Source: Bacillota bacterium (GTDB lineage Bacteria > Bacillota > Sulfobacillia > RBS10-35 > JAJYVN01). From it: DNA of 35,126 nucleotides. The stretch spans positions 1 through 35,126 of the forward strand of contig JAJZXK010000029.1 in the NCBI GenBank assembly GCA_021806565.1, written 5' to 3'. Position 1 is the first letter of the stretch. The number at the start of each line of letters is the position of its first letter. The position numbers and the translations under genes are program-made. This document shows positions 15,988 to 24,937 of this stretch, piece after piece. Under the pieces are notes generated by a model. It had not been told where the DNA came from and did not search any database. It worked only from the letters and a program-made list of their open reading frames with translations.

Positions 15988-16594
15988 CACGCTCATCCAG
16001 GTCGGAGAGGCCGCGTGGGCCACCGTGATCGACTTCCCCCTGATTCCCGCCGGCAGCATGTCGTCCGTCGCCGCCACGAGTCTGCTGACCGCCTTCAGCC
16101 GCTTCCTCGTCGGGGCCTTCTCCACCCTGCCGCGTCTGGTGGCCCCCAAGCTCGTCGTGATCCAGCAACCGCTGCAACTTGCCCGGGTCGCCACCCGCTA
16201 TCACCAGGCGGCGACCGACCTGGCCCCGACGGCGCCCGGCGCCTCGGACATCGCCTGGCAGTGGGCCGCCTACCTGCGGTCGTTGCAGGGCGTCAATCTC
16301 GCGACGCGGCGGGGTGCGGTCATCCTGACCGCCAGTCAGGCGCCCGCGGGTTTACGGGAGCGTGCGACCGGGCTCTTCAGCCGCCGGAGCAAAGAGCAAC
16401 GGAAGGTCCTCAGCCACGAAGAGGCCTCCGGACTACTGCACGAGTCGGCGCGCCAGGTGATTGACGCGGGCAAGGATGCGGGCTTCGGGCTGACCCTATT
16501 GGTCGGCGAGGACCTGGCGACGTTCGTGTCCACCTGGACCCGGGGCGAGGCCCTCGGGGTGCGCGTTGAGGAGGCAATCTCCCTTGAAGTCTAA
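15932..16594 (+). CDS. VirB4 N-terminal-domain-like protein
   Basis: This is a 220-residue soluble protein (MAVGDAGAFYPIRPPGAGDT). Its pattern, an opening strand with WATVIDFPLI, a following helix SLLTAFSRFLVGAF, then strands and helices and a late GFGLTLLVGEDLATFVSTWT, resembles the N-terminal (CagE/TrbE/VirB) domain of VirB4 ATPases. The following ORF carries the ATPase part, so VirB4 appears to be encoded as two overlapping genes. GGGAGG (15917-15922) supports ATG 15932. It overlaps the next start by 11 bases, so the two are likely translated together. It may instead be an unrelated T4SS accessory protein. Confidence 0.55.
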   Translation: MAVGDAGAFYPIRPPGAGDTLIQVGEAAWATVIDFPLIPAGSMSSVAATSLLTAFSRFLVGAFSTLPRLVAPKLVVIQQPLQLARVATRYHQAATDLAPTAPGASDIAWQWAAYLRSLQGVNLATRRGAVILTASQAPAGLRERATGLFSRRSKEQRKVLSHEEASGLLHESARQVIDAGKDAGFGLTLLVGEDLATFVSTWTRGEALGVRVEEAISLEV

Positions 16595-18287
16595 GTCTGA
16601 TGTGATCGGCACCGTGCTCGAGGTGGGCAGCGCCGCACGTGGCGGGCGCGCGTGGGGCTGGACGCCGGCGGGTGTAGACCTGATGGAGCCCGACCTGCTG
16701 GTCGTCGGAGATAGGGCTGTCCAAGTGCGCGAGACGGTGGCCTGGCCCTCCTCCCTCCACCCCGGTTGGATCGCGGATACGCTGCTGCTTGCCGAGTCGG
16801 CCATCGTGCTGAATGTGGCGCCGGTACCGCCAGACCGGGTGCGCAAGGCCGTCAAGGACGCGCTGCCCTCCCTCCAATCGACCGTGCAAGAGGCGCAGCG
16901 GCGCAACATGGTGGACGCCGAACGCGAGCGCCAGATCCAGGACGCCCTGCAGCTCCTTGATGCGATCGCCAGCGGTATGGTCCGCCACTTCGACGTGCAG
17001 CTGTCCGCGATGTACTGGGCCGACACCAAGGACCGGGCCCGTGCCGCTGGTCGGACCGCCCAGCGCAGGGCCCGCGAACGCGGGGTGGAGTTGGCGGCGC
17101 TGCGACACTCCCAGAAGGACTCCTACCTCGGGGCGTTGCCGGCGGGCCGCCCGCTGATGCGGGGCCTCTTGCTCGACCAGCAGGCCCTCGCCGCGAACTT
17201 CCCCTTCGGTGATGAGAACCTGCTCGACGAGGGCGGGGTTCTGGTCGGGATGAATGAACGCACCGGCGGGCCGGTGCTGTGGAACCGCTGGCGTCCAGAT
17301 GTCCAGCACCTGCTGGTCACCGCGGACACGAGTTTCGGCAAATCCTTCGGGGTGAAGGCCCTCACCTCTCAGGAGCGCGTGCTCGGGAGGCCCGTTCTGG
17401 TCCTGGACCCCTCGGCGAAGCGCGAATACCGCACCTTCATCCTCGCCATGGGCGGGGTATACCTGGACCTGCAACCGGCCGGGGTCGAACGAATCAACCC
17501 CTTCGCGATCTTCCCCGACGGCGATGCGCTGCGCCGTGGACTCCTCCCGGACCAGGCTGCCGGGCGGCCGGTTTCGGAGCGGATCGCGGCCGTGAAGCCG
17601 ATTCTGGCGGCCCTGATCGGGGAGAGCCTGGAGACGGGCATGTTCGATGCCGTCGTTGAGGCGGCGGTGCAGCGTGCCTATCGCGAGGCTGGGTTCGGGG
17701 ACTCCTGGGCAGGATGCTTTGATGCCGCCAAGAGCGCTTTGGGCGGGGTGGTGTGGGCGCCAAAGGCTGCCTGGCCTGTGCTCAGTGACATCCGCAAGAT
17801 CCTCACTTCGGGCGAGGACGAGGAGGCGCCCCGGTACGCTCGCATGCTCGCGCCCTACTGCGCAGGGGGCAGTGCCGACCTGCTCGACGGACAGACCACG
17901 GTGGAACTCAACTCGCCGGTGGTCGGGATCGGTGTCAACGAACTCATCAGCGTCGGGGGGCGCTTCGCCCGGGCCGGCTACGCGGCCGTGATGGACTTCG
18001 CCACCCAACGCTTCCGGTCACTGCCGGAGCCGGAAAAGACTCTGACCGCTGACGAGTGCCACAACTTCCTCGCCGACCCGGCGATGGCGCGCTGGCTGGA
18101 ACGCCAGCTGCGCGAAGCCCGCAAGCAGGGGACGGCCGTGACGGTTATCAGCCAGGGTGTCGGGGACTTCCTGACCAGCCCGGCCGGTCGGGCGATCTTC
18201 CAGAACACGAGCGCGAAGCTATACCTCCACCAACCCGCGGCGGACCTGGAGGAGGCCGCCCGGATCCTCGGCATGGACGCGTCGGTG

Positions 18288-18365
18288 CCGATCTTCCGCG
18301 GGTGATCTATCGCACGGAAGAATTAACCGATCTTCCGCGGGTGATCTATCGCACGGAAGAATTAA
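18288..18365 (+). repeat. 39-bp tandem duplication of IS end and flank
   Basis: Two identical 39-base units, each CCGAT plus the 34-base left terminal repeat of the IS, lie head to tail at 18288-18326 and 18327-18365. The unit combines target DNA with the IS end, so it arose after or during insertion, for example by slippage or an aberrant transposition event. Confidence 0.9.
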
Positions 18366-20164
18366 TGCCAAGCACACATAGAAAAATCACCCAATAACCA
18401 ACCAGGAACTGGCTGGCCAGCCCCGAACGCCTTCTTCATGGACACAGAGCGCGTGGAAAGTCGCATCCTTGGGGCCCTACCTTTACTGCTCCATATCTGT
18501 CGCGCCATCGGGTTGGCGGAGACCATCGATGAGATGGTCGAGTGGGATCCGACGCGCTGCCGCCTCTCTCCCGGCAAGCGTATCGAAGCCCTGGTCCTCA
18601 ACATCCTGGCCGGCAGGACCCCGCTCTACCGGGTGGCTGAGTTTTACGAAGATACCGCCACCGGCGTGCTGTTCGGCGACGGCATTCTCCCGGAGCATCT
18701 CACCGACGACTGTCTGGCACGGGCCCTGGACAAGTTGGCGGAGAGTCAGCCGCGTGCCGTGTACAGCACCGTGGCGTTGCGCGCCTGCATCTTCGAAGGG
18801 ATGGAACGGGAGTTCGGTCACTTCGATACCACCTCGATCTCGCTGTTCGGCGAGTACCCGGACCTCCGCCCGGAGGACATCCAATTGGTGCGGGGCTACA
18901 GCAAGGACGGGCATCCCGAACTGAAGCAACTGGTCCTGTCCCTGCTTTGCAACCGCCAGGGCATCCCGATCTGGGCGGAACCCCGAGACGGCAATTCGCA
19001 CGACACCGAGGCCAACCGCGACGCCATCGATGACTTCTGCGGCGCCTTCTCGCCGGAGCGGCTCCGGGAGACGGCGTGGATCGCTGATTCCAAGTTGGTC
19101 ACCGGACCCAACCTGGCCCGGATCGCGGAACTGGGCCTCCGCTTCCTCTCCCGTCTGCCCGAGAGTTTCACCGCCGCCGCCACCGCCAAGGCCGCCGCGC
19201 TCGACGGTGACCGGTGGGAGGATCTCGGCCAGATCGCGGCTGCGCCCCGGCTCGAGTCGGCGCGCTACCGGGCCTCCGAACAGAGCGTAGAGATCGAAGG
19301 GCGGACCTACCGCGCCGTCGTGGTTCAGTCCGACCACCTGGAGGCCCGCAAGCGGCACACGTTTGCCAAGCGGCTTGCCTCCCAGCGGGAGACGCTTCAG
19401 AAGGCACTCCAGGCCCTGAGTCGCCAACGGTTCCGCTGCGAGGCCGACGCGGAAGCCGCCGCCGGCGCTCTCCTGCAACGCGCGGACCGCGGTCCGTTCC
19501 CTCTGCAGGTGGACGTTTCGTCCGTGCTGCGCACCCTGCCCCTGGGGCACCGCGGCCGCCGGCGCAAGGACGAGCCGGTGGAGCAGGTAGAGGAGTTCGT
19601 GGTCAGCGGCACCATCGGCGAGCCCGACCCGGCGCAACTGGAGCGCGAACAGCGGTTGCAGGGCCTGTTCGTGCTCATCACCAACCTCGAGGACCGCGAG
19701 GCGTTCAGTGCCAAGAGGCTGTTGGAGGAATACCGCGACCAGGGTCTGGTGGAACAGCGCTTCGCCTTCATCAAGGACCCCAAGTTCGTGGACGGACTCT
19801 ACCTGCACACCCCCCGCCGCCTGGAGGCCCTGGCCTACGTCATCGTCATGGCCTGCTTGGTATTCAGCGTGTTCGAACGGCGGGTGCGGCTGGCGCTGGC
19901 GGCTGCCAAACAGCGGATCCTACTCCCCGGCAAGAAGTGGTCGGCACGCCCGACGGGCAAGATGCTGCTCGACCTTGTACGGCGCATCACCGTGTGCCGG
20001 ACCCCGTCGGGCCCGTGGCGCCTCTGTTCTCCGCCCAACATCACCCGCCGTGCCGAAGAAGTGGTGCGCCTTGCCGGCTTCAACTTCGAAGCCATCTACA
20101 CCGGTGTTGCCACCAGTTCATCGCCCTGATGAAATTCCTGCATTTCTCCCGCCACCCGCGGAAG
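18293..20164 (+). mobile_element. IS1634-family element inserted in virB4, left end duplicated
   Basis: The terminal repeats share CTTCCGCGGGTG at the tips and GAATT about 30 bases in. The left repeat begins at 18293 and, in a second copy, at 18332; the right repeat is 20131-20164. The transposase lies between them. The left 34 bases plus the preceding CCGAT occur twice in tandem (18288-18326 and 18327-18365). No convincing target duplication is seen beyond AT on both sides, fewer than the five or six bases usual for this family. Confidence 0.8.
18438..20129 (+). CDS. IS1634-family transposase
   Basis: This 563-residue DDE transposase of the IS4-related IS1634 family has an N-terminal DUF4277-like region (IGLAETIDEMVEWDPTRCRL, LSPGKRIEALVLNILAGR). 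The catalytic acidic residues are probably in FGHFDTTSIS, WIADSKLV and the C-terminal YRDQGLVEQRFAFIKDP. Length is usual for the family, and no frameshift is seen, so it is probably active. It reads in the same direction as the disrupted virB4. Confidence 0.9.
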   Translation: MDTERVESRILGALPLLLHICRAIGLAETIDEMVEWDPTRCRLSPGKRIEALVLNILAGRTPLYRVAEFYEDTATGVLFGDGILPEHLTDDCLARALDKLAESQPRAVYSTVALRACIFEGMEREFGHFDTTSISLFGEYPDLRPEDIQLVRGYSKDGHPELKQLVLSLLCNRQGIPIWAEPRDGNSHDTEANRDAIDDFCGAFSPERLRETAWIADSKLVTGPNLARIAELGLRFLSRLPESFTAAATAKAAALDGDRWEDLGQIAAAPRLESARYRASEQSVEIEGRTYRAVVVQSDHLEARKRHTFAKRLASQRETLQKALQALSRQRFRCEADAEAAAGALLQRADRGPFPLQVDVSSVLRTLPLGHRGRRRKDEPVEQVEEFVVSGTIGEPDPAQLEREQRLQGLFVLITNLEDREAFSAKRLLEEYRDQGLVEQRFAFIKDPKFVDGLYLHTPRRLEALAYVIVMACLVFSVFERRVRLALAAAKQRILLPGKKWSARPTGKMLLDLVRRITVCRTPSGPWRLCSPPNITRRAEEVVRLAGFNFEAIYTGVATSSSP

Positions 20165-20314
20165 ATGGGTCGGTGCTTCGCGAGGCCGCGCACCTCCCCC
20201 GTGGGCATGGAATCTTCTCAGTGGGCTCCCGGGTGCTGCAGGTAGCCATCACCGCGCCCGAGTCCCTGCATCCGCTCTTTCGCGCGGACACGCACCAGGA
20301 GGAGGCTGGGGGGA

Positions 20315-23194
20315 TTGTGGCGGGCCTATGAGATCGTCGGCCTCCTGCTCGTCGGCGTTTTGGTCGCCGGCATCCGCATCGCCCAACTCTTCGACCCGGC
20401 CTTCAACGCCACCTGGTTCCTGCTCCCGCACCCGCCCTGGCGCTGGGTCCACCGTCCACCAGAGGTCTATCCCTGGCTTCCCCACCTCACGCAGCTCGCG
20501 ACTGGCGCCGCCCTCCTCCTGGGGGCGGTCGCTGTTTTCTGGACCCTCTTCCGGCTCTATCGCCGGCAGGTCCAGTCCGGGCAGATGCGCAGCGTGCGCA
20601 TCCTGCTCAGCCGCGACGACACTGCCCAGCCCCTGACCGTCGGCGCGCTGATGGACGCCTGGGCACAGACCGCCGAGAACCGCTACCTCGCGCGGCTGAT
20701 GGGCAATGACCCGGTGGCCTTGGACATTGTGCGTGCGGCGGATGGCCGGCTGCTGCTGTACTTGCGCAGCACCGGGCGCACGGTGGATGCCCTCACCTCC
20801 CGGTTGCGGGCCACGTGGACGAACATCCGCACGTGCCCTGAAGCCGTGCCGGAGGTCGATGGCCCTATTGCCGTCTCGGTCACCCCACGCGTGCGCAACA
20901 CGCTGACCCGCGGCTTCCGGACCTACCGGGACTACGCCCATTCCATCACTGAGAGCCTGCTCGCGGTGCTCGACGAGGCCAGCGGCCCTGCCCACGTGCA
21001 GATCGTGCTCTCGCCGCGCAGCGCCCGCTTCAACGCGCGGGCCGAGCGCGTCCAGCGCAGCTTTGAGCAGGAGGCCAAGGCCCGCGGGGTAGATGACCCC
21101 TCGGCGGCAGGCATGGGCATCGGGGAGACGGCGCAGCTGCAGGCCGTCGTAAAGACGGCCGGCAGGCAGTGGTGGCGCACAGAGATCCGCATGGTCACTC
21201 AGCACATCCCCACACTGCAGGCCCTGGTTGGTGCCCTGAACGAGGCCGCGGCCGAGAACTCCTGGGTCTACCACCGCGTGTGGCTGGCCCCGGTCCGCCG
21301 GCGCTTCGACGCCTGGCGGCGGTACGGCATGCCGGGGGTGTGGCCGCTGCTGGGAGCGACGTCGTTGCCAGGCGTGTTCCTGGCAACGCTCTGGCAGATC
21401 CCTTCGGCCCGCCTCCGCGTGTCGGGTCTGTTGCGGGAACAGACCAGGCGCGGGCCCGCGCTGCTCTCCATCCCGACCGTAGACTCCGCCGCCGGCCGGT
21501 GCGCCGGGGTCACCCCTGTGCGGGACGAGTCGGGGCGGACGATCCTCATACCGGCGGCCGACCTACGCTGGAACGCCCTCGCCACCGGCTCCCACGGTGC
21601 CGGCAAGTCCACCGTCCTGCAGCAGTTCTGGCGCTTCGCAGCAAATAACGCCTCCTGGGCCGGCGTGCTCATCGACCCGAAGGGTGCGCTGGCCGATAGC
21701 GCCCGAGCGATGGTGCCGCCAGGGCGGCCATGCGTCACCTGGCGCGTCGGCCACCCGAACGCGGCCTGGGGATATAACCCCTTCCTCGGTGCCACTGAGT
21801 GGGACCTGACAGTGGACCGGCTGCTGTCGGTGATGAAGCAGGCGTGGACCGACGGATCCATCATGGCCCGGTCGGAGGACATCCTGCGCCATGTGCTGGC
21901 CGCGATCTTCGACCTCGGGCAGCAGACTGAAGCCTTTATTGCCGCCCGGCGCCTCCTTGAGGAGCCGGGCGCCTGGAGCCAGGTCGCTGGGCGCCTTCGG
22001 GATCCCGACCTCCGGTCGTGGTTCACCCGGTGGGCAGCCGACTACCGCGAGGACCCGAAGTCGATCATCTCTGCCCTGGCGGCGCCACTGAACAAGCTCA
22101 GCGGCCTGACCTTCGGCGCGCGCCGCGCGGCCGCCACCAGTAGCCCGACGTCCCTCCACCTGGAGCGGATTCTGCGCGATCGGGGCTTGCTGATCGTCAA
22201 CCTCGCCTCGGACGAGGTCGGCGAAGACAATGCGGCCCTCGTCGGCATCCTGCTCCTGGCCGGCTTATGGAACGCGCTGCGGGGCGCTGCGGCGGCCGAG
22301 GGTGGTGAGGTCCCGACGATGATCGTCTTAGACGAGACACACCGCTTCCTGGGAGAGACCTTCTTCCGGCTCATTGCCGAGGGCCGGTCGTCCGGTGCGG
22401 CCACCGCCATGGGCCTCCAATTCGTTGGCCAACTGCAGGACGAACGCGCCCAGGCCACCGTGCGCGAGCTCGTCCAGCACCGCTTCGTCTTTCGCAGCCA
22501 GAATGTCGAAGAGGCGGCGGCGGAAGCCCAGCTCATGGCTCGCATCTATGCCAACATGATCTCTCCGGATCAGGAACTCCAAGACACCCTCGCATTCACA
22601 CCCGACGACATCTTCAACCTTCCCAACTATCGCGCCATCACCCGGGTCCTGGTTGGGGGCAAGCCCCAGACAGCCTTTCTCGGGCAGACCATCCCCGTGG
22701 ATCTCAGTGGGAAGTCGGTTCCCTGGGGGACCTGCCCCGAGGGCTGGCTGTACCGCGCGCCTTCCCCTTCCCCTTCCCCTTCCCTCTCCCGCGAGTCGCT
22801 GCACGTTGCCGCGGCCGCCGAGGAGGATGGGCCAGTGGAGCTTGCCCTCCTCCCTCCCATTTCGCGAGAAATAGCCCCGACCGCCCCGGAGGTACCCCCT
22901 GTGGCAGCCGAGACGGACGGCGAGGCTGCCACTCCCCTGAGTCGCCCCAGTGATGCTGAGACCGCAGACCCCTCCCCCGCGCCCGTGGCGGTGGATCCAC
23001 CCCCCACGCCGGCGGCCGGGCCGGGGATCCCGGCCGCGGACGTGGCCCGTATCGAGAAGCTGTTCGGTAAGCCGGCCACCGACGCCGCGCTCGCCGAGCT
23101 GCGCCGGCAGCCGCCCGGCAGCGTCCGCAGCCCGGCCGGCTTTGTGTACAAGGTCGCCGAGCGTCGGCACCAGAAGGAGGCCGCAGCACGATGA
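20315..23194 (+). CDS. VirD4/TraG-like coupling ATPase
   Basis: This is a 959-residue membrane ATPase. Two hydrophobic helices lie near residues 7-27 and 55-78. A long region of about 300 residues with helical and strand segments precedes the ATPase core: GSHGAGKST (about 426-434, Walker A), VLIDPKGALA, and TMIVLDETHRFL (about 668-679, Walker B), then LQFVGQLQDE, the TraG/TraD/HerA-type pattern of DNA-pumping coupling proteins. The tail from about 810 is Pro/Ala/Ser-rich and probably disordered, ending with a small helical domain (DVARIEKLFGKPATDAALAE). TTG 20315 follows GGAGG (20301-20305) and overlaps the virB4 3' end. ATGA overlap with the parM-like gene (23191-23194) suggests coupled expression. 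Confidence 0.85.
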   Translation: MWRAYEIVGLLLVGVLVAGIRIAQLFDPAFNATWFLLPHPPWRWVHRPPEVYPWLPHLTQLATGAALLLGAVAVFWTLFRLYRRQVQSGQMRSVRILLSRDDTAQPLTVGALMDAWAQTAENRYLARLMGNDPVALDIVRAADGRLLLYLRSTGRTVDALTSRLRATWTNIRTCPEAVPEVDGPIAVSVTPRVRNTLTRGFRTYRDYAHSITESLLAVLDEASGPAHVQIVLSPRSARFNARAERVQRSFEQEAKARGVDDPSAAGMGIGETAQLQAVVKTAGRQWWRTEIRMVTQHIPTLQALVGALNEAAAENSWVYHRVWLAPVRRRFDAWRRYGMPGVWPLLGATSLPGVFLATLWQIPSARLRVSGLLREQTRRGPALLSIPTVDSAAGRCAGVTPVRDESGRTILIPAADLRWNALATGSHGAGKSTVLQQFWRFAANNASWAGVLIDPKGALADSARAMVPPGRPCVTWRVGHPNAAWGYNPFLGATEWDLTVDRLLSVMKQAWTDGSIMARSEDILRHVLAAIFDLGQQTEAFIAARRLLEEPGAWSQVAGRLRDPDLRSWFTRWAADYREDPKSIISALAAPLNKLSGLTFGARRAAATSSPTSLHLERILRDRGLLIVNLASDEVGEDNAALVGILLLAGLWNALRGAAAAEGGEVPTMIVLDETHRFLGETFFRLIAEGRSSGAATAMGLQFVGQLQDERAQATVRELVQHRFVFRSQNVEEAAAEAQLMARIYANMISPDQELQDTLAFTPDDIFNLPNYRAITRVLVGGKPQTAFLGQTIPVDLSGKSVPWGTCPEGWLYRAPSPSPSPSLSRESLHVAAAAEEDGPVELALLPPISREIAPTAPEVPPVAAETDGEAATPLSRPSDAETADPSPAPVAVDPPPTPAAGPGIPAADVARIEKLFGKPATDAALAELRRQPPGSVRSPAGFVYKVAERRHQKEAAAR
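22859..22872 (-). repeat. Palindrome ATTTCTCGCGAAAT (dispersed motif copy)
   Basis: On the minus strand the extended site is GGCTATTTCTCGCGAAATGG. It lies within the disordered tail region of the VirD4-like gene, where coding constraint is low. It differs by two to three bases from the Noc-box consensus ATTTCCCGGGAAAT as known from Bacillus. Confidence 0.5.
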
Positions 23195-24201
23195 TCGTCG
23201 CTGTCGACACTGGATACGGCTACACCAAGGCCCTCGCGCACAATGGTGGCCGGGCCTGCTTCCCGTCAGTGATCGCCACAGATGTGGGCACGGGGGAACT
23301 TGTCCAGGCGGTGGGCGGTGCGGGCCCAGGCTACCGGTTAACGATCGTGCCCGCGCAGGGTCCGGCGGAGCGCCTGCTCGTCGGGGATTCAGCGATCCTC
23401 GCGGGGGGTGTCCGCTCCTGGGATTCGACCGCCGCCGCGCGCCGGGACTATGGGCGGTTGGTGCTCGCCGCCGTCGCTATCCTCGGCGTTCCGGATCCGG
23501 GCGGTGTGCAGGTCGACCTAGCGGTCGGCCTGCCGCTGGCAGCCTACCTGCAACGGGAGGAGCGCCGCGCGCTACGGCAGCAGCTCCTCGGGCTGCGGGC
23601 ACGCTGCCATGTCGCCGGCAAGGAACCAGGGACGATGGAGGTGCGCTCTGTCCGGGTCTTTGCCCAGGCGGTTGGTGCCTACGTGCTGGCGGCCGCCGCC
23701 GATCCCATGGCCGTCGCCGGTACGGTGGGGCTCATCGACGTCGGCTTTCGCACGACCGACTACCTGTTGCTGCAGCAGACCAAGGGCGGGGCTCTTCCCG
23801 ACGAGGCGCGCAGCGGATCCGTGGATACCGGGGTCGGGCTGGTATACGAAGCGGTGGCTCGGGACATCGGTGGGCAGGCGGGCGTGATGGTGCCTCCGGG
23901 AATGGTGGAGGGGGCTCTCACGGCCAGTGGCACCCTGACCGTTCGGGGCAAGGTCTACGACGTGCGTGGGATGTTCGAGGCCGAGGCCGGCACCGTCGCG
24001 GACCGGATCGCCGACCAGGTGCGGCGCGCCTGGGGGGACCGGATGGACTTTCTTAGCGCCGTCCTGCTTGCCGGGGGCGGGGGTGCGGCTACCTTCCCCT
24101 ACCTGCGTGCCTTCCATCCGACCACGCGGCTGATGGAGGATGCGTTCTTCGCGAACGCTTCGGGCTTCCTGGCGTTGGCGCGCTCGGCCGTGGCCGTGTA
24201 G
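23191..24201 (+). CDS. parM: ParM-like actin-type plasmid segregation ATPase
   Basis: This is a 336-residue actin-fold ATPase. Phosphate 1 motif VDTGYGYTKA is at residues 5-14, phosphate 2 motif LIDVGFRTTDYLL near 181-193, and the adenosine motif LLAGGGGAATFPYL near 292-305, as in ParM/StbA/Alp proteins that polymerise to push plasmid copies apart. It starts in the stop of the coupling-protein gene and ends inside the first TGTAGGACAG repeat (stop TAG at 24199-24201). The downstream repeat array and RHH gene complete a parMRC-like cassette, although the repeats lie between the two genes instead of upstream. Confidence 0.88.
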   Translation: MIVAVDTGYGYTKALAHNGGRACFPSVIATDVGTGELVQAVGGAGPGYRLTIVPAQGPAERLLVGDSAILAGGVRSWDSTAAARRDYGRLVLAAVAILGVPDPGGVQVDLAVGLPLAAYLQREERRALRQQLLGLRARCHVAGKEPGTMEVRSVRVFAQAVGAYVLAAAADPMAVAGTVGLIDVGFRTTDYLLLQQTKGGALPDEARSGSVDTGVGLVYEAVARDIGGQAGVMVPPGMVEGALTASGTLTVRGKVYDVRGMFEAEAGTVADRIADQVRRAWGDRMDFLSAVLLAGGGGAATFPYLRAFHPTTRLMEDAFFANASGFLALARSAVAV

Positions 24202-24653
24202 GACAGGGCTTGTGCTTACGGCCCCAAGGGCTCCGAGCAATCCAATGCCCTCACTTGTAGGCCGTCCTGCGCCTGCCCTGTAGGACAGCCCCTTGGGCTT
24301 GGGCGCGTTGGTCTAGGAGGATGTTCGCTGGCTGTTTTGTAGGACAGACAGCGCCCTCCTCGCCCCGGGCCGCCTACCGCGGCCGTCGCAAGGCCCTCGT
24401 TTTCCGGTGGCACTGTAGGACACGGTTGCCGCCTACAGGCCCAATCCCTCTGGCCACTTGGCGCCTGGTTTTGTAGGCCGCGCCGGAGGCGGTGTTGTAG
24501 GACGGCCTCTAGGGCTTGTGCGCCTTGGCCTGCATGGTCCCCGCCCGTCTGGTTTGTAGGACAGCCCGGAATCTTCCCATTGCGGAGTGACCTACATTGG
24601 CCGACCAAGTTGCTTCTCTTCCCTTGAGCCCCAAGGTCGGAGACCGACCTACA
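24197..24653 (+). repeat. parC: Phased TGTAGGACAG repeat array, probable parC centromere
   Basis: Direct copies of TGTAGGACAG or close variants start at 24197, 24256, 24279, 24338, 24414, 24472, 24496 and 24555. Spacings are 59, 23, 59, 76, 58, 24 and 59 bases, a two-step rhythm. Exact TGTAGGACAG occurs at 24197, 24279, 24338 and 24555; the others differ at one to three positions. Inverted CCTACA copies lie at 24432, 24592 and 24648, two of them around the start of the RHH gene. The region has no gene of its own (395 bases). Iterated sites next to a parM-like and an RHH gene are expected of a centromere bound by ParR; the sites over the parR start would also repress it. Confidence 0.8.
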
Positions 24654-24935
24654 CCTTTGCGTATCCGGCTCGACGCCGAGACGGCCGAGGCCCTGCGCCA
24701 GCTTTGCGAACGTGAGGGCTGCAAGCCCTCGGAGGCCGTGCGGCGGGCGATCCGGGCCCGGGCCACCGGTGACCGGGCGCTGCTCCTGGAGATCCTTGCG
24801 GCGGTGCGAGCCCAGCCGGCGGCGGATTCACCGACCGGCCCCGCCGTGGCTGCGCCCGAGCCTGAGCCGGAGAGCCCTGCCGGCCCACTTGCCGGGATCC
24901 TGAGTTGGTCGGCGCGGATCGATGAGGAGGACTGA
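24597..24935 (+). CDS. parR: Ribbon-helix-helix DNA-binding protein, ParR-like
   Basis: This is a 112-residue protein. Residues about 20-50, PLRIRLDAETAEALRQLCER followed by GCKPSEAVRRAIRARA, form a ribbon-helix-helix (CopG/Arc) DNA-binding domain. The following acidic, Pro/Ala-rich C-terminal half may bind the actin filament, as in ParR. TTG 24597 follows GGAG (24584-24587) by nine bases, and a repeat copy sits over the start, so autoregulation is likely. It is transcribed with the next gene, which begins three bases after its stop. Confidence 0.75.
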   Translation: MADQVASLPLSPKVGDRPTPLRIRLDAETAEALRQLCEREGCKPSEAVRRAIRARATGDRALLLEILAAVRAQPAADSPTGPAVAAPEPEPESPAGPLAGILSWSARIDEED

Positions 24936-24937
24936 TC

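Larger units (their letters stand above)
16584..20331 (+). pseudogene. virB4: VirB4-type T4SS ATPase interrupted by an IS
   Basis: The 5' part (16584-18292) encodes about 569 residues: a coiled region (about 80-125), ATPase core with TADTSFGKSFG as Walker A (first Gly replaced), VLDPSAKREY, and TLTADECHNF as Walker B, ending LGMDASVPI. Reading then runs into IS terminal sequence and stops at 18305. After the IS, 20164-20331 encodes DGSVLREAAHLPRGHGIFSV and GSRVLQVAITAPESLHPLF, the typical VirB4 C-terminus. The two parts are offset by one base if a 2-base AT duplication is assumed, so simple excision would not restore the frame. Start TTG 16584 follows GAGGAGG by nine bases. The shortened protein keeps both nucleotide-binding motifs but loses the last about 55 residues; transfer is probably impaired. 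Confidence 0.85.

Noticed and set aside
16410..18008. Long minus-strand open frame of 532 residues opposite virB4
   Set aside because: It is a shadow of the virB4 frame in GC-rich DNA: no ribosome site, proline/arginine/histidine-rich composition and no family motif. The same holds for other antisense frames such as 18483-19808 and 27950-29314 opposite transposases.
22758..22800. CCTTCC-type simple repeat as a phase-variable switch
   Set aside because: It encodes PSPSPSPS in the disordered tail of the VirD4-like protein. Its hexanucleotide unit keeps the frame, so it would not switch expression.
24197..24653. CRISPR-like spaced repeats
   Set aside because: Repeats are only about 10 bases, spacers vary from 13 to 66 bases and no cas gene is nearby. 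The parM/parR neighbours explain them better.
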